NCBI GenBank assembly: GCA_046047235.1
Contig: JBJOII010000081.1
Span: 1-20,612, forward strand
Source: JBMTVN01 sp046047235
Lineage (GTDB): Bacteria; Verrucomicrobiota; Verrucomicrobiia; Limisphaerales; JAHDYP01
Reading direction: 5' to 3'
Length of the DNA: 20,612 nt
Part shown: positions 1-6,048 of the stretch, piece after piece
How the letters are laid out: every line of letters starts with the position of its first letter
How positions within the stretch are numbered: position 1 is the stretch's first letter
Program-made: the position numbers and the translations under genes
Notes under the pieces: generated by a model
What the model was told of the DNA's origin: nothing
Seen by the model: the letters and a program-made list of their open reading frames with translations, nothing else
Database searches by the model: none

Positions 1-73
1 CAGGGACCCAGTCCTCAAGTGAAGGGGGAAGAAGTAACCGCTGCTCGTAGTCCGGTTCCAGGGTGCGTGCCAT
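1..73 (-). CDS. IS1182-like transposase, N-terminal fragment (cut by window edge)
   Basis: An ATG on the minus strand at 71-73 opens a frame that continues off the left edge, giving 24 codons. The visible protein starts MARTLEPDYEQ and runs into LLLPPSLEDWVP. This closely resembles the N-terminus of IS1182-type (DUF772) transposases, which typically begin with a short basic stretch and then an LLPPSL-x-DW-x-P motif. A purine-rich GAGAGG lies just upstream of the start. Base composition is more balanced than in the rest of the window, fitting a recent arrival. The sequence at about 105-132, including ACTTTTGAGACAATCTC, could belong to the element's terminal inverted repeat, but the other end is not in view. 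The identification rests on only 24 residues. Confidence 0.6.
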   Translation of the reverse strand, partial: MARTLEPDYEQRLLLPPSLEDWVP

Positions 74-132
74 CGCCTCTCAAAGACGTACCTCACTCAC
101 ATCAAGTTACCGACTTTTGAGACAATCTCCGC

Positions 133-371
133 AGCTCGTCCCTACCTGCAATGATCTGGTGCAAGGATTGTGTGAGGTAGGGTCACGCGGTATTCGTCTT
201 CGCTCTGCGAGCTACGCCGGGACAAGCCGCGGCGCGTGGTGCGCCGCGCGGACCACGGTCCTTCGGCTTGCAGCCTTGGACGACTATGGAGATTTGCGCC
301 ACTGGATTTCGCGAGGGCGAAATCCAGTGGCGCGTAGCTGTTCCGAAACACCGAAACACTGGCCTGTGGCC
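133..371. repeat. Intergenic mosaic-repeat debris between IS end and yceI-like gene
   Basis: I see no credible gene here. The block shares modules with other intergenic regions of the window. GGTGCAAGGATTGT (158-171) recurs at 16211 and 16468 as GGTGCAAAGG(A/G)TTGTT. The stretch at about 191-228, containing GTCTTCGCTCTGCG and the following GAGCTACGCCGGGACAAGCC, recurs at 16401-16445, and its first half also at about 5967-5984. A short hairpin GCGGCGC/GCGCCGC follows at about 230. A perfect 17-bp-stem hairpin at 296-333 is listed separately. Confidence 0.7.
296..333. repeat. Perfect hairpin, 17-bp stem, GAGG loop
   Basis: Left arm GCGCCACTGGATTTCGC (296-312), loop GAGG (313-316), right arm GCGAAATCCAGTGGCGC (317-333). 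It lies 38 bases beyond the stop of the YceI-family gene. It is a relative of the hairpins at 3196-3219 and 16146-16169, which have TGGAATTCGC arms and a GTGG loop. Relative to those, one stem pair is swapped from A-T to T-A with pairing kept. It could slow transcription downstream of the operon, but no T-tract follows on either strand, so it is not a standard intrinsic terminator. Confidence 0.85.
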
Positions 372-986
372 TTATTGGGGGCAGGAGCCGGCGATGCTGA
401 GGCTGACTTCGATTTCGTTGGCGACCTTGTCTTCGGGGGCGCCGGGGTTGACGTCGAAGTCGGTGCGTTTGATGGTGAAGGTGGAGCGGATGACGAGGAG
501 GTCACCATTCATGCGGCCGTTGGTGCGGGCGCCGAGTTTATCTTTGAGGTAGGTGAGTTTGATGGGGGCGGTGATTTCCTTGGAGACGCCTTTGAGCGTG
601 AAGGTGCCGGTGGCGTCGGCGGTGGTGGTATCGCCGTTGGTTTTGATGTTTTTGAGGGATTTGGTTTCGAAGCGGATTTCCTTGTGTTCGGAGGTATTGA
701 GCCATTGTTCCCCGAGCATGTGCTCTTTCATCATGGCATTAGGGACCGTGAGGGAGGTGGCATCGATGGTGATGGATCCGGTGGTGGCGCCGGGGTGGGC
801 GGGGTCGAAAGCGACCTTGCCCGTGACGCCGTTGGCGGAGCCGGTGATGGCTTCGAGCGGGGCGTCGAGGGTGAACGTGGCGTTATTGACGCCTTTGGGG
901 TCTTTGAAGTCGAACTCCTGCGGGGCGGCCAGGGCGGCTCCGCTGAGGAGGGTGGTGGTGACGAGGGTGAGCAGGGTTTTGTTCAT
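372..986 (-). CDS. YceI-family exported lipid-binding-like protein
   Basis: 204 residues. Residues 1-20 form a signal peptide (MNKTLLTLVT start, hydrophobic core, ALA-A cleavage site), so the product should be exported to the periplasm. The mature part has the features of the YceI family: an N-terminal FTLDAPLEAITGSANGVTGKV segment, a central region with GTFTLKGVSKEITAPIKLTY (the family's 'T-G-x-L-x-x-x-G-V-x-K-x-V' strand pair), and a C-terminal FTIKRTDFDVNPG. YceI proteins are eight-stranded lipocalin-like barrels that bind isoprenoid or quinone-like lipids; no enzyme activity can be read from the sequence. It is the last gene of a tight three-gene unit, starting 5 bp after the stop of the small membrane protein. 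There is no clear Shine-Dalgarno site before its ATG. Confidence 0.92.
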   Translation of the reverse strand: MNKTLLTLVTTTLLSGAALAAPQEFDFKDPKGVNNATFTLDAPLEAITGSANGVTGKVAFDPAHPGATTGSITIDATSLTVPNAMMKEHMLGEQWLNTSEHKEIRFETKSLKNIKTNGDTTTADATGTFTLKGVSKEITAPIKLTYLKDKLGARTNGRMNGDLLVIRSTFTIKRTDFDVNPGAPEDKVANEIEVSLSIAGSCPQ

Positions 987-991
987 AGGTT

Positions 992-1246
992 TTAGTTTAG
1001 TTTTTGGTTTTTGAAGAGGAGGGAGGCCCCGGCGAGCAGGCTACTGCAAGCCAGGGAGACTCCCAGGAAATCGAGGCCGGGAACGAAGCGATCTGCATAT
1101 TCGGTGTATTCGATACCGGTGATGTCGTCGGTTTTAGTGATGGGATCGGAGTTTTTGGTCCAGCCGCGGTTGGCGCCGGAGGCGGCCCAATAGAGAGTGG
1201 TTGAGATGGCGAGGGCGAGGGCGATGATTTGGAGCGTGCGTTTCAT
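992..1246 (-). CDS. Small membrane protein, function unknown
   Basis: 84 residues. There is a hydrophobic segment at about 5-23 (IIALALAISTTLYWAA), a polar middle rich in charged residues (about 25-55) and a second hydrophobic stretch at about 56-77 (PGLDFLGVSLACSSLLAGASLL). The second segment is followed by a basic tail. This suggests two membrane passes, or a signal anchor plus one pass. The gene starts 3 bp after the pirin stop and ends 5 bp before the YceI start, so translation of the three genes is probably coupled. I do not recognise a named domain. Its place between pirin and YceI suggests a role at the membrane in the same process. The spacing and the lack of a competing reading on the other strand make it a real gene. 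Confidence 0.75.
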   Translation of the reverse strand: MKRTLQIIALALAISTTLYWAASGANRGWTKNSDPITKTDDITGIEYTEYADRFVPGLDFLGVSLACSSLLAGASLLFKNQKLN

Positions 1247-1249
1247 GGG

Positions 1250-1945
1250 TTAGTTGAGGTCGAAGAGGAGCACTTGGGAGTGGCGGGTTGCGGTGAGCGT
1301 GAGGGTGGATTCCTGGGCGGCGGCGGCGCCATCGCCTTCGGCGAGGGTGTGTTGATTGAGAGTGAGTTCACCTTCGGCGACGTGGATCCAGGCGTGGCGG
1401 TTGGGGGCGAGTGCGTGGGAGACGCTTTGGGAGGGTTGGAGTCGGGCGAGGTAGAGGTGAGCGTCCTGGTGGATTTGGATGGAGTTGTTGTGTCCTGAGG
1501 GGCTGGCGACGAGGTGGAGTTGGCCGGTGGGTGCGGAGGCGAAGGGTTTATCTTCGTAGCGTGGGGTGAGTCCTTTTTGGTTGGGGAAGATCCAGATTTG
1601 GAGGAGGCGGACGGGTTCTTCGCGGGAGGGGTTGAATTCGCTGTGTTGGACACCGGAGCCGGCGGACATGTATTGGACGTCGCCGGTTTGGATGACGCGG
1701 CCATTGCCCATGGAGTCTTTATGTTCTAGGGCACCGCGGAGGATATACGTGATGATTTCCATATCGCGGTGGGGGTGCATCCCGAAGCCTTCACCGGGCA
1801 TGACGAGGTCATCATTGATGACGCGGAGTGTGCGGAAGCCCATCCAATTGGGGTCGTAATAATTGGCGAAGCTGAACGTGTGGTAGGTATCGAGCCAGCC
1901 GTGTTGGGCGTGGCCGCGTTCATGGGCTTTACGGATGACGATCAC
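1250..1945 (-). CDS. Pirin family protein (YhhW-type, quercetinase-like cupin)
   Basis: 231 residues with a GTG start. The start is fixed by the family's opening pattern MIxIRKAxERGHAxHGWLDTYHTFSFA, which is fully present. It is a two-domain cupin. The N-terminal cupin carries the four metal ligands in the pirin spacing: His57 and His59 in GMHPHRD, and His101 and Glu103 in GVQHSEF, the same numbering as in E. coli YhhW. The C-terminal cupin is the usual degenerate one. Pirins of this group show quercetin 2,3-dioxygenase activity in vitro, but their physiological substrate is usually unknown. It is the first gene of a pirin, small membrane protein, YceI unit and lies divergent to a lysR gene. 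The LysR-type palindrome at 1996-2026 sits about 50-80 bases upstream of its start, so LysR control is likely. No Shine-Dalgarno site is visible. Confidence 0.96.
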   Translation of the reverse strand: MIVIRKAHERGHAQHGWLDTYHTFSFANYYDPNWMGFRTLRVINDDLVMPGEGFGMHPHRDMEIITYILRGALEHKDSMGNGRVIQTGDVQYMSAGSGVQHSEFNPSREEPVRLLQIWIFPNQKGLTPRYEDKPFASAPTGQLHLVASPSGHNNSIQIHQDAHLYLARLQPSQSVSHALAPNRHAWIHVAEGELTLNQHTLAEGDGAAAAQESTLTLTATRHSQVLLFDLN

Positions 1946-1995
1946 GGTGGGTAAGGAACACTGGGTTGGCGGGTTTGGCTAAGACCGAGTTTCTT

Positions 1996-2026
1996 GCCTG
2001 AGTATAACTTTCAGGCATACTCGGGC
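1996..2026. promoter_or_regulatory. LysR-type operator between pirin and lysR
   Basis: Inverted repeat GCCTGAGTAT (1996-2005), an 11-base spacer, then ATACTCGGGC (2017-2026); 9 of 10 positions pair. The inner GAGTAT-N11-ATACTC is perfect and contains the T-N11-A motif (T2005/A2017) typical of LysR-type sites. It ends 5 bases before the lysR ATG, a position that fits autorepression, and lies upstream of the divergent pirin operon, a position that fits activation. TATACT on the minus strand at 2006-2001 is a possible -10 for the pirin operon and overlaps the left arm. No convincing -35 is visible. Confidence 0.7.
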
Positions 2027-2031
2027 TTCGC

Positions 2032-2928
2032 ATGGAATTGAGGCATTTGCGGTATTTTGTGGCGGTGGCGGAGGCGGAGAACGTGTCGCGTGCGGCGACG
2101 CAGCTGCACGTGTCGCAGCCGGCGTTAAGTCGGCAGGTGCGGGATTTGGAGGCGGAGTTGGGATTTGCGTTATTGCATCGGGGTGCGAAGGCGGTGCGGC
2201 TGACGGATGCGGGTCGGGTCTTTTTGGGGGAGGCGAGGGCGGTGTTGGGTCGGGTGGAGCAGGCGGTGGGGGCAGCGCGGGCGGTGGCGTTGGGGCAGGC
2301 GGGGGAGTTACATATTGGGTATGCGCCGACGTTGACAGTGAGGTTTTTACCGGGGGCGTTGAGGCGGTTTCAATCGGAGTCGCCGGGGGTGCGGGTGCGG
2401 CTGCATGATTTATCGACGACTGAGATGTTGGAGGGGGTGAGGGAGGGGCGGTTGCATTTGGCGTTTACCGTGCGGCCGGGTGTGGCGGCATTACGGGGGT
2501 TGGAGTTTCGGGAGTTAGTGGAGGAGCGGTTGCGTTTGGCGGTGGGGCCGCATCATGCGTTGGCGGGTCGGGAGGTGGTGACCCTAGCTGAGGCGGCGAA
2601 GGAGTCGTTTGTGGTGTATAGCCGTCGGGAGTATCCGGACTACCATGTGTTGTTGGGGTCGGTGTTTGCTTCCGTGGGTGGGATTGCCGGGATTGCTGAG
2701 GAGCATGATGGGGCGTCGAGTTTGGTATCGGGACTGACGGCGGGGCATGGCGTGGCGTTAGTGCCGGAGACCCTGGGATGTTCGGCGGGGCCGGGTTTGA
2801 AGTTTTTGGAGTTGGATCCCGAGCCATCGGCCCTGGAGGTGGGGGTGGTGTGGGATGGGCGTGGGTTGTCGGGTTTGGCGGGGAGGTTTATGGATTTGGC
2901 GGTGCCCGGTCCGGGAGAGGGGAGATAG
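2032..2928 (+). CDS. LysR-type transcriptional regulator
   Basis: 298 residues. Residues 1-60 form the winged helix-turn-helix (MELRHLRYFVAVAE, then NVSRAATQLHVSQPALSRQV with the recognition helix, then LEAELG and LTDAGRVF). Residues of about 90-290 form the periplasmic-binding-protein-like effector domain (GELHIGYAPT, LPGALRRFQSESPGVRVRL, LAFTVRP, HALAGR). It resembles the BenM/CatM group. It is divergent from the pirin/YceI operon and shares a palindrome with it, so it most likely regulates that operon and itself. The effector cannot be told from the sequence. The last codons and the TAG stop (2926-2928) lie inside a 7-bp repeat array (2914-3018), so the C-terminal GEGR is repeat-derived. 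No Shine-Dalgarno precedes the ATG. Confidence 0.95.
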   Translation: MELRHLRYFVAVAEAENVSRAATQLHVSQPALSRQVRDLEAELGFALLHRGAKAVRLTDAGRVFLGEARAVLGRVEQAVGAARAVALGQAGELHIGYAPTLTVRFLPGALRRFQSESPGVRVRLHDLSTTEMLEGVREGRLHLAFTVRPGVAALRGLEFRELVEERLRLAVGPHHALAGREVVTLAEAAKESFVVYSRREYPDYHVLLGSVFASVGGIAGIAEEHDGASSLVSGLTAGHGVALVPETLGCSAGPGLKFLELDPEPSALEVGVVWDGRGLSGLAGRFMDLAVPGPGEGR

Positions 2929-3018
2929 GAGATAGGAGATGGGATATGGGATATGGGATATGGGATATGGGAGATAGGAGAGGGGAGATGGGAGATGGGA
3001 GATGGGAGATGGGAGATG
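2914..3018. repeat. Heptanucleotide array, 15 units (GGAGATG/GGATATG type)
   Basis: Fifteen consecutive 7-base units in strict phase: GGAGAGG, GGAGATA x2, GGAGATG, GGATATG x4, GGAGATA, GGAGAGG, GGAGATG x5. Runs of identical neighbours suggest slippage or local duplication. The array begins inside lysR and carries its stop codon. Confidence 0.95.
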
Positions 3019-3089
3019 AGGAGTCAGTGCCTCTGGTGGGGCGGGGAGCGCCAAGCGGTAAGGGGTAAGCGGTAAGCGCGGAGGGCTGG
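3019..3089. repeat. Short hairpin plus heptad array of GCGGTAA type
   Basis: 3019-3047 resembles 5381-5402: both contain a GCCYC-TGGY-GGGGC hairpin (in 5' to 3' form GCCCC-TGGC-GGGGC at about 5391, with a T-G wobble pair in the copy here). It leads into six 7-base units at 3048-3089 (GCGCCAA, GCGGTAA, GGGGTAA, GCGGTAA, GCGCGGA, GGGCTGG). The same succession of units occurs at 5403 onward and at 15949 onward. No gene is visible. Confidence 0.85.
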
Positions 3090-3240
3090 ATTTGCGCTTT
3101 GCGCAGATCTCGGTACCCGCCTCCTGGCGGGTCTGTCCCTGTCGGTACCGCGTCCTTGCGGCCGCGGTCTGTCGCCCGCTGGAGCGGGCTTCTGTTGGAA
3201 TTCGCGTGGGCGAATTCCAGTGGCTGCGCTCTCGCGCAGC
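3088..3240. repeat. Composite hairpin-chain repeat, copy A
   Basis: 3088-3221 matches 16038-16171 at 130 of 134 positions (offset 12,950). It is a run of hairpins: GATTTGCGC-TTT-GCGCAGATC (3089-3109, one G-T wobble), ACCCGCC-TCCT-GGCGGGT (3115-3132), ACCGCG/CGCGGT (3147-3168, with an inner CC-TTGC-GG), GCCCGC-TGGA-GCGGGC (3174-3189) and TGGAATTCGC-GTGG-GCGAATTCCA (3196-3219). Copy A then has GCTGCGC-TCTC-GCGCAGC (3223-3240), which is absent from copy B. Loops are nearly all 3-4 bases. It is non-coding on both strands as far as I can judge. Confidence 0.92.
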
Positions 3241-3281
3241 TGATCGGTCCGAATTACCTGAACTCCGAAGCGCGGAGCGCG

Positions 3282-3427
3282 GACTGCGGGTGTCGCTGGG
3301 CACATAGAACGTCCCAAGTGCGACACCGACTACGGACTGTGGGGCTCGACGGGCTCGCCCTGACTGTGGGTGCTGCCTGCGGCAGCCCCTGACTAAGGTC
3401 CCTCCTGTTGGTTGGGACTGACTGTGG
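3282..3427. repeat. Hairpins separated by GACTRYGG connectors
   Basis: The 8-base connector GACT(A/G)(C/T)GG recurs at 3282, 3328, 3335, 3362 and 3420, with a variant GACTAAGG at 3391. Between connectors lie palindromes: outer arms GTGTCGC/GCGACAC around a degraded ACGTCCC hairpin (about 3290-3326), and GCTGCC-TGC-GGCAGC (3372-3386) flanked by GGG/CCC. The first of these has a fuller copy at 5528-5564. The remaining bases up to the peptidase start at 3527 show no gene. AGGA at 3515-3518 is the peptidase's ribosome binding site. Confidence 0.75.
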
Positions 3428-3526
3428 GATCGCACGGCGCTGAATGGTTTGAAACCTCGAAGCACTGAAACTCCGGTAGGGTTCGGGTGCTTGCGCGGGT
3501 GGGATTTGGCGGGCAGGATTTGCGGG

Positions 3527-5323
3527 ATGAAGACGAAGCTTTGCGGGTTGGTTGTGCTGTTGGTGGGGACGGGGTGGTTGCTTGGGGCGACGGCGGAGGA
3601 TGCGGCGCGGTTTGTGGAGCGGGTGGAGGCTGAGGGGGCGGAGTTGGCGGTGCAGGTGAACCGGGCGCAGTGGATTAACGCGACCTATATCACCGAGGAT
3701 ACCGATGCGTTGGCGGCGGAGTATGGGACGCGGAGTACGGAGTTGGGCGTTCGGTGGGCGAAGGAGGCGGCGCGGTTTGACGGGGTGGATGGAATTGCGT
3801 TTGAGGTGAGGCGGAAGCTGGATGTTTTGAAGCAGGGTTTGGTTTTGCCGGCGCCTGAGCGGGAGGGAGCGGCGGAGGAGTTGAACGTGATTGCGACGCG
3901 GCTGCAGTCGCAGTATGGGAAGGGACGGGGGACGATGAAGGGTGAGGAGTTGAGCGGGTCGGAGATGGAGGCGGCGATGGGGGTGGTGCGGGATCCGGAG
4001 GTTTTGAAGGAGATGTGGGTGAGCTGGCACGATCGGGTGGGCGGGCCGATGCGGGGGGATTATGAGCGGATGGTGGGGATAGCGAATGAGGGGGCGAAGG
4101 AGTTGGGTTATGGGGATGTGGGGGTGATGTGGAGGTCGGGGTATGACATGGAGCCGGGTGCATTTGCGGAGGAGATGGACCGGTTGTGGTATCAGGTGAA
4201 GCCGTTGTATGTGCAGTTGCATGCGTATGTGCGGGCGAGGCTGAATGCGCATTATGGTGAGGCCGTGCAGTCGGCGCGTGGGCCCTTACGGGCGGATTTA
4301 TTGGGAAACATGTGGGCGCAGGAGTGGGCGAATCTTTATGACATGGTGGCGCCGGAGGGGTCGGGGGACTTGGGGTATAGCCTGACGGGGTTGTTACAGG
4401 GGCACGGGTATGACGCGTTGAGGATGGTGCGCACGGGCGAGGGCTTTTACACGTCGCTGGGTTTGCCGGCGTTGCCGGAGACCTTCTGGACGCGGTCGCA
4501 GTTCAACAAGCCGGCGGATCGGGAGGTGGTGTGTCATGCGTCGGCGTGGAACATCGACAACGTGGATGATTTACGGATCAAGATGTGCATCAAGGTGGAT
4601 GCGGAGGATTTTGTGACCATTCACCATGAGCTGGGGCACAACTATTATCAGCGGGCGTATAACCAGCAGCCGTATTTGTTCCAGAACGGAGCGCATGACG
4701 GTTTTCACGAGGCGATTGGTGATTTTCTGGCGTTGTCGATTACGCCGCAGTATTTGGTGCAGATCGGGTTATTGGAGCCTGGGAAAGTGCCGAGTGCGGA
4801 CAAGGACATTGGTTTGTTGTTGGGTCGGGCGATGGACAAGGTGGCGTTTCTGCCGTTCGGGTTGTTGATGGACAAGTGGCGGTGGGGTGTGTTTGACGGG
4901 TCGATTGCGCCGGCGGAATACGAGACTGCGTGGAACCGGTTGCGTCGGGATTACCAGGGGGTGGTGCCGCCGGTGGAGAGGCCGGCTGGGGCATTTGATC
5001 CGGGGGCGAAGTATCACATTCCGGGGAACACGCCGTATGCGCGGTATTTTCTCGCGCACGTGATGCAGTTCCAGTTTTTCAAGGCGGCGGCTGAGATATC
5101 GGGTTGGGACGGGCCGTTGCACCGTTGTTCCTTTTACGGGAACAAGGAGGTGGGACGGAAGTTGCAGGCCATGTTGGAAGTGGGTTCATCGCGTCCGTGG
5201 CCGGAGGCGCTGGAGGCGTTTACGGGGTCGCGTCAGATGGATGGCTCGGCGTTGATGGAATATTTTGCGCCGTTGATGCGGTGGTTGGAGGAGCAGAACC
5301 GGGGTGTGCCGGTGGGGTGGTAG
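3527..5323 (+). CDS. Exported M2-family zinc peptidyl-dipeptidase (ACE-like)
   Basis: 598 residues from the ATG at 3527. I chose this start over the upstream ATG at 3449 because it begins a clean signal peptide (MKTKLCGLVVLLVGTGWLLG, cleavage near ATA-ED) and has AGGA 8 bases before it. All key residues of the angiotensin-converting enzyme family are visible. HELGH places zinc ligands at His367 and His371 with catalytic Glu368. Glu395 in GFHEAIGD is the third ligand, 24 residues on as in ACE. Lys495, His497, Tyr504 and Tyr507 (KYHIPGNTPYARYF) match ACE Lys511/His513/Tyr520/Tyr523 spacing. Arg506 matches the chloride-binding arginine. It should remove C-terminal dipeptides from peptides in the periplasm or outside the cell. 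It stands alone between two repeat blocks, with no obvious partner gene. Confidence 0.97.
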   Translation: MKTKLCGLVVLLVGTGWLLGATAEDAARFVERVEAEGAELAVQVNRAQWINATYITEDTDALAAEYGTRSTELGVRWAKEAARFDGVDGIAFEVRRKLDVLKQGLVLPAPEREGAAEELNVIATRLQSQYGKGRGTMKGEELSGSEMEAAMGVVRDPEVLKEMWVSWHDRVGGPMRGDYERMVGIANEGAKELGYGDVGVMWRSGYDMEPGAFAEEMDRLWYQVKPLYVQLHAYVRARLNAHYGEAVQSARGPLRADLLGNMWAQEWANLYDMVAPEGSGDLGYSLTGLLQGHGYDALRMVRTGEGFYTSLGLPALPETFWTRSQFNKPADREVVCHASAWNIDNVDDLRIKMCIKVDAEDFVTIHHELGHNYYQRAYNQQPYLFQNGAHDGFHEAIGDFLALSITPQYLVQIGLLEPGKVPSADKDIGLLLGRAMDKVAFLPFGLLMDKWRWGVFDGSIAPAEYETAWNRLRRDYQGVVPPVERPAGAFDPGAKYHIPGNTPYARYFLAHVMQFQFFKAAAEISGWDGPLHRCSFYGNKEVGRKLQAMLEVGSSRPWPEALEAFTGSRQMDGSALMEYFAPLMRWLEEQNRGVPVGW

Positions 5324-5351
5324 CATTCGCGGCGCTACGCGCCGCGAATGC
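5323..5351. repeat. Perfect 13-bp hairpin at the peptidase stop codon
   Basis: GCATTCGCGGCGC (5323-5335), loop TAC, GCGCCGCGAATGC (5339-5351). The left arm starts on the G of the TAG stop. It may end or stabilise the peptidase transcript, but no T-tract follows, so it is not a textbook terminator. It also opens the 725-bp repeat block that follows. Confidence 0.8.
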
Positions 5352-5353
5352 GG

Positions 5354-5388
5354 GAGCTTGGAGTTGGGAGCTTGGAGCTGGGGAGTGA
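5354..5388. repeat. Heptad array of GAGCTTG type
   Basis: Units GAGCTTG, GAGTTGG, GAGCTTG, GAGCTGG, GGAGTGA, all 7 bases in phase. The reverse complement of this type of array appears at about 16230-16262 and 16488-16519. A CGCCCC-TGGC-GGGGCG hairpin follows at about 5390. Confidence 0.8.
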
Positions 5389-5402
5389 TCGCCCCTGGCG
5401 GG

Positions 5403-5521
5403 GCGGGAAGCGGGAAGCGGGAAGCGGTAAGGGGTAAGCGCAGAGGGCAGAGGGCGGAGGGCAGAGGGCGGAGGGCAGAGGGCGGAGGGCAGAGGGCGGA
5501 GGGCGGAGGGCTGAGGGCGGA
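5403..5521. repeat. Heptad array, 17 units (GCGGGAA, GCGGTAA, GGGCAGA, GGGCGGA)
   Basis: Seventeen 7-base units without a phase break: GCGGGAA x3, GCGGTAA, GGGGTAA, GCGCAGA, GGGCAGA, then GGGCGGA and GGGCAGA alternating, ending GGGCGGA, GGGCTGA, GGGCGGA. The 14-base alternation suggests duplication of unit pairs. The general pattern is G-N-G-N-N-R-A. Confidence 0.95.
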
Positions 5522-5680
5522 CTACGGGTGTCGCTGGGGACGTAGAACGTCCCAATTGCGACACCGACTACGGCTCATCCGCATGCGCGGACTCGCGACT
5601 ACAGGTGGCCGGCTGTCGCCGGGGCACCGACAACAGACTACGGCTCTCGCTTTTGGCGAGAGCGACTACGGACTGAATGG
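5520..5680. repeat. String of hairpins spaced by GACTACGG
   Basis: GACTACGG occurs at 5520-5527, 5566-5573, 5636-5643 and 5664-5671, with variants GACTACAG (5598) and GACTGAAT (5671). The gaps hold palindromes: GTGTCGC...GCGACAC (5528-5564) enclosing GGGACGT-AGA-ACGTCCC (5537-5553); CCGGC-TGTC-GCCGG (about 5609-5622); GCTCTCGC-TTTTG-GCGAGAGC (5643-5663). The layout looks CRISPR-like at first sight but the 'spacers' are themselves palindromes and the connector is only 8 bases. Confidence 0.85.
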
Positions 5681-6048
5681 GGAGCGCAAATGTCGGTACC
5701 CGCTTCCCAGCGGGTCGGCCATTCGACCGGTCCTTCGCCTCCCGGCGGACACCGGTTCGCTCAGGATCTCCGACTTAGGGCAGGTCCCTGTCGGTATCCT
5801 TCGATGCGCGACGTTGTCGCGGGGACTGTCTTACCTCTTCGCTCTTCTGGATCCACGCGCCGCCGCGTAGAACGCGGCAGGTAGGCGCGTTCGATCCCGA
5901 TAGCGATTTCGATTTCGATCGCGAGGGGTGTGCGAGGTGGGTGGGCGGGGTTGGCGGTCACGCGGCATCCGTCTTCGCTCTGCGCTCTTCTGGATCCACG
6001 CGCCGGAGGCGCGTTCGATTCCGAATGGTGTGCGAGGTGAGAGTGGGG
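5681..6048. repeat. Mosaic repeat block, second half, no gene
   Basis: It contains ACCCGCT-TCCC-AGCGGGT (5698-5715), a nested CCGGT...CGCC-TCCC-GGCG...ACCGG palindrome (about 5718-5755), GCCGCGT-AGA-ACGCGGC (5862-5878), a hexamer run of five CGATNN units (5892-5921), the GTCTTCGCTCTGCG module (about 5970-5984) and ACGCGCC-GGA-GGCGCGT (5998-6014). CTCTTCTGGATCCACGCGCC appears twice (about 5842 and 5985). The last hairpin lies 35 bases past the stop of the GH106-like gene and could help end its transcript. Confidence 0.8.

Noticed and set aside
296..333. Rho-independent terminator after the YceI-family gene (also 5323-5351 and 5998-6014)
   Set aside because: Stems are strong but no T-run follows in the direction of transcription, so they are listed as hairpins only.
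2758..3465. 235-codon minus-strand frame across the lysR end and first repeat block
   Set aside because: It is translated repeat DNA plus antisense lysR, with no domain-like sequence.
3449..3526. N-terminal extension of the M2 peptidase
   Set aside because: The extension lacks a signal peptide and lies in non-coding repeat-edge sequence; the ATG at 3527 has AGGA and a signal peptide.
5520..5680. CRISPR-like array
   Set aside because: The connector is only 8 bases, inserts are palindromic and of uneven length, and no cas genes are present.
5304..5870. 188-codon + strand frame across the repeat block
   Set aside because: It is made of translated heptads and hairpins, overlaps the peptidase end and has no domain-like sequence.
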